Assembly: GCA_021151825.1 (NCBI GenBank)
Contig: JAGKWQ010000004.1
Location: 248,001 to 312,000 of the forward strand
DNA length: 64,000 bases
Direction: 5' to 3'
Origin: Cellvibrionaceae bacterium
GTDB lineage: Bacteria > Pseudomonadota > Gammaproteobacteria > Pseudomonadales > Cellvibrionaceae
How positions within the stretch are numbered: the stretch's first letter is position 1; each line of letters opens with the position of its first letter. The notes under the pieces were generated by a model. It made no database searches. It was not told the origin of the DNA and saw only the letters and a program-made list of their open reading frames with translations. This document shows positions 61,218 to 64,000 of the stretch, one piece after another. The position numbers and the translations under genes were made by a program.

Positions 61218-62240
61218 TTAATCGAAAGAAATTCCCACACTATTTAGCTGTTGCACAATTTCGTTATGTAGTTCTACTCCTTCAACTAATTGTTTGTCGC
61301 GTGTTTGCCAACCCCGTTCACCTGGATACGAAAAAGGCGCTGCTTCAGTTTTCAGGTATGCAATAAAATCAGCGCTGTGTTGGTGAAATTCTGTAGGGTC
61401 AATAAATGCAGCAGGATTAAGGGCAATAAAAATTTTGCTTGCTTGTGGATCCAAACCACTTGAGTCGTTACTGCGAATTTGATGAGTAAACGCCGCGCCG
61501 GCCAACGCAGCAGTGAGTAATTCAAACATTAGCGCAAGCCCTGCACCTTTGTGTTCACCCATGGGTAATACTGCACCACCTAAAATTGCTTTTGCATCAT
61601 TAGTCGGTTTGCCTTCCGCATCTATTCCCCAATTACCTGGCAAGTTTTTTCCTTCGCGCAACCAGGTTCCTACTTTGCCAACAGCGGCTTGGCTCATTGC
61701 CATGTCCAATACAATAGGCTCGTCAGAAACTTTACCCGGTATACCAATTGCAAGGGGATTGTTACCAATTACTGCTTTTGTGGCACCGCCAATGGCCATA
61801 GTCGGAATTGCGTTGGTGGTACAAACTCCAATAAAACCTGCTTGTGCAGCGCGGTTAGCGTAAGCATGGGCACGCCCCCAATGTGTGGTGTTTTTAGCGA
61901 GGCAAACACCCACCCCAAATTCTTGCGCGAGAGTTATTGCCTGTTGCATTGCTTTTTGTGATGCATATCGGCCGGGGCCGTTGTTGCAATCCAACACTGC
62001 AATTGCACCGAACTGACGTACGGTAGTGAACTGTGGGGTTTTTATAATACGTTCATCCGCTAACGCTTTTAATAACGGCGGCAACATTCGTACACCATGT
62101 GAAGGAACGCCGAGCAAATCCGCTTCGGTCATAATATCGGCTTCAATTTGCGCTTGCTCCGGTACTATGCCCGCAAGTACTAAGCGATCATAAATTTTTT
62201 TTTGCAATAATTGATAGGGAACAATGATCGAGTCGCTCAT
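61218..62240 (-). CDS. Ldh-family (malate/lactate/sulfolactate) dehydrogenase
   Basis: 340 residues from ATG 62240 (MSDSII); an extension to 62288 lacks a ribosome site. Marks of the LDH2/MDH2 oxidoreductase family: SHGVRMLPPLL, GPGRYASQKAM, NTTHWGRAHAYANRA (catalytic His), GVCTTNAIPTMAIGG, NPLAIGIPG, VLDMAMSQAAVGKV, MGEHKGAGLALMFELL. NAD(P)-dependent and cytoplasmic. The substrate class (malate, ureidoglycolate, sulfolactate, or others) cannot be told by eye. It lies after TBDR-5 on the same strand. Confidence 0.9.
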   Translation of the reverse strand: MSDSIIVPYQLLQKKIYDRLVLAGIVPEQAQIEADIMTEADLLGVPSHGVRMLPPLLKALADERIIKTPQFTTVRQFGAIAVLDCNNGPGRYASQKAMQQAITLAQEFGVGVCLAKNTTHWGRAHAYANRAAQAGFIGVCTTNAIPTMAIGGATKAVIGNNPLAIGIPGKVSDEPIVLDMAMSQAAVGKVGTWLREGKNLPGNWGIDAEGKPTNDAKAILGGAVLPMGEHKGAGLALMFELLTAALAGAAFTHQIRSNDSSGLDPQASKIFIALNPAAFIDPTEFHQHSADFIAYLKTEAAPFSYPGERGWQTRDKQLVEGVELHNEIVQQLNSVGISFD

Positions 62241-62401
62241 GAAAAAAATCCGTAGTCTTTTTAAAATGAAAGAGCAGGATAATGGCATATACGTACAGAT
62301 ACCATTATCTCGCTGTGGGGAAGAGAATCATCCATGATTAATGGAGCACACTCAATAGCAGATTTTTAAGTGCTACTTATACGTGGGGATTTTTTACGGA
62401 T

Positions 62402-64000
62402 TTAGAATTTTCCGGTAAACACAACACCAATCCAACGTGGATAAGGCCATGGGGCATAGCTGTTCCAACCGCGTTCATGGGTACGATCATCAAACGCATT
62501 TTTTACGATCAGACTCACATCCAGTTTTCCATCAATTGAACCAAAACCAATAGATGCATCAGTACGGCTGTAACCGGGGGTATAAGAGTAAGAGGATAAA
62601 TCGTCAGCATTCAAATAATCGCTGGTGTACGCTGTGTTGAAACTTGCATGGAATTCAGCTGCACTGAGTACCGGCAAGCGATATTCCACACCAAGGTTTA
62701 CCGTCCATTTTGCAGCACCCGGTAAATTTTTTCCGGTTTGATCAACAAATGGATCATCCAGGTAATTTAATTCTGGTGGCTTGGGTGAATTTTTAAAATC
62801 GGTGTAATACGCATCGTTAAATGCCCCGCTCAAACGGAAACTGAAATGTTCGATACCGGTGTAATAACCATCAAATTCCACACCTTCTACACGCACACCA
62901 TCGACGTTACCTTGCGCAGTTATGTATGCCAGTGAAGGTACAACACCGTTGTTGATATTGTCTTGCGTCGCCCACTCATCCACTTTACGAATGGCTTGTT
63001 GGTAATCTTCAATATCCATTCTGAACAGGTTGATGTTAAACACTAACTCATCATCGAAGAATGTGGTTTTTACACCTACTTCATAAGCGTTGGTTTTTTC
63101 CGGTTTTACGCCAGTAGGTTCGCCGTTGATGTTAAATGCAGTACCGGATTTTTCACCGTATTGCCAGGTAACATAACCGCGCACCTGATCATTAAATTCG
63201 TAGGCTTGGCTTAAGAAACTGGTGTAGAGCGTATCATCATAAGTGCTAGAGATTTCGGGAATTAATTGGCCGATTTGGCTGGCACGCAGTGCTTTTGCGT
63301 TAGCAATTTGTGCTTTTTGTGCAGCGGTCAAACTATTGTATGCAGCACCGGGAACGCCGGTAACTACTACACCGAAATATTTAGCCGCTACTGCATCCGC
63401 TAAATTTTTTTGTGCATCGGTATTTGCATTGGTGTGAACAGTGGTTGAGCTAATCGCATTGCCGAATTTATCGCGCTGTTGGGTGATAGTACCTAATTGG
63501 CCGCGCAGCTCAGCAGGAATGGTGCCGGCAGTGCCGACAACATCAAAGCCACCTAAATCAATTCCGCGCACTGATGAAGGATTCAGCCAACTGCCTGAGC
63601 CATCATTTTGCAACTCTACAAAGTCAGTGGTTGTTCTATCTTCAGTGCCGACACGCAAACCTGCAGTGAAGGTGGCTGATTCATGCCAATGCCAGTTGGC
63701 GTTACCATAGATGGCGTTGCTTTCTGTTTCTACATCGGTGGCACCATACTTACGCGCGTTATCCAATGAGTCCCGCAATAACGCAAGACCTGCGCCGCGA
63801 TTTACACCTGCAGTGCGCTCCAGTGAATTGTATTGTGCTGTTGTTGCAAACCAGGCGCCGGCATCAGAACCCCAACCGGTTTTAGAGGTAATCGTGTCTT
63901 CAGTCTGAAAGAAGAATAAACCGGCAATGTAATCGAAACTGCCCTCTTTATCCGATTCAATACTGAATTCCTGACTGTATTGTTTATAGAAAACACCTCC
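62402..64000 (-). CDS. TonB-dependent receptor 5 (partial, N-terminus beyond window)
   Basis: The frame is open from its stop at 62402 to the window edge at 64000, giving at least 532 C-terminal residues. Visible: GSDAGAWFATTAQYN, the family insertion with LTAAQKAQIANAKALR, VTWQYGEKSGTAFNINGEPTG (in part), and the terminal Phe in VVFTGKF. It is closest in pattern to TBDR-2 (SGTAFNING subgroup). The plug and signal peptide lie outside the window. Followed by the Ldh-family gene. Confidence 0.92.
   Translation of the reverse strand, partial: GGVFYKQYSQEFSIESDKEGSFDYIAGLFFFQTEDTITSKTGWGSDAGAWFATTAQYNSLERTAGVNRGAGLALLRDSLDNARKYGATDVETESNAIYGNANWHWHESATFTAGLRVGTEDRTTTDFVELQNDGSGSWLNPSSVRGIDLGGFDVVGTAGTIPAELRGQLGTITQQRDKFGNAISSTTVHTNANTDAQKNLADAVAAKYFGVVVTGVPGAAYNSLTAAQKAQIANAKALRASQIGQLIPEISSTYDDTLYTSFLSQAYEFNDQVRGYVTWQYGEKSGTAFNINGEPTGVKPEKTNAYEVGVKTTFFDDELVFNINLFRMDIEDYQQAIRKVDEWATQDNINNGVVPSLAYITAQGNVDGVRVEGVEFDGYYTGIEHFSFRLSGAFNDAYYTDFKNSPKPPELNYLDDPFVDQTGKNLPGAAKWTVNLGVEYRLPVLSAAEFHASFNTAYTSDYLNADDLSSYSYTPGYSRTDASIGFGSIDGKLDVSLIVKNAFDDRTHERGWNSYAPWPYPRWIGVVFTGKF

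Noticed and set aside
61218..62240. Assignment of the Ldh-family enzyme as sulfolactate dehydrogenase
   Set aside because: Tempting beside sulfatase genes, but residues visible by eye do not separate sulfolactate from malate or lactate enzymes, and no other sulfolactate genes are present.
1..64000. CRISPR array, tRNA, rRNA, prophage or transposase
   Set aside because: I read both strands for regular spaced repeats, tRNA-like cloverleaf signals and transposase or integrase motifs and found none.

Overview
The window reads as chromosome of a Gram-negative, heterotrophic gammaproteobacterium. I would guess Cellvibrionaceae or a relative, because it combines many TonB-dependent receptors (TBDRs), a CBM9/DUF5916 outer-membrane protein, a MocR regulator, PEP-CTERM, Tat-exported enzymes and medium G+C. 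No rRNA or tRNA gene is present, so the taxonomic call is inference only. I see no transposase, prophage, plasmid or CRISPR array. Nearly every product carries an export signal, so this is an envelope-focused region.

Layout. 0-3.2 kb: rhodanese-like protein without its cysteine, two DUF6644 membrane proteins, a lectin-like secreted protein and a monohaem lipoprotein. 3.4-6.35 kb: DUF3649, PepSY-TM and DUF3325 membrane proteins followed by GTP cyclohydrolase II, a likely flavin/iron-reduction unit. 6.3-12.4 kb: RND pump, class D beta-lactamase, GNAT acetyltransferase and a small palindromic repeat. 12.5-19.3 kb: TPR lipoprotein, PEP-CTERM protein, a caspase-fold-like DUF6345 protein with a secreted partner, and a MocR regulator divergent from an SGNH hydrolase. 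19.7-22.6 kb: cupin (frameshifted at an A9 tract), sorbosone-dehydrogenase-like protein, peroxiredoxin, GlcG/HbpS protein. 22.8-34.3 kb: two related secreted proteins of unknown function, TBDR-1, a Tat-exported vanadium-haloperoxidase-like protein, a second rhodanese-like protein, a CBM9/DUF5916 protein and a lipoprotein alpha/beta hydrolase. 34.4-44.9 kb: TBDR-2, a porin-like protein, LD-carboxypeptidase-like protein, small secreted proteins, and an AraC/MFS/oxidoreductase cassette. 44.9-64 kb: TBDR-3, a TBDR remnant, sulfatase, arylsulfotransferase, TBDR-4, a DUF1549/DUF1553 plus DUF1501 pair, two c-type cytochromes, a second peroxiredoxin, an Ldh-family dehydrogenase and TBDR-5 (cut by the window end).

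How it fits together. The same parts recur: five TBDRs plus one remnant, two cysteine-less rhodaneses, two exported peroxiredoxins, two small C-terminal-haem cytochromes, two proteins of one unknown secreted family. I read the window as repeated modules for importing related ligands and handling them oxidatively outside the cytoplasm, with sulfate-ester chemistry in the right-hand module. The substrate is not visible from sequence. The best candidate for an undescribed system is 48.2-61 kb: TBDR, arylsulfotransferase and sulfatase facing DUF1549/DUF1553, DUF1501, cytochromes and peroxiredoxin across one divergent promoter region.
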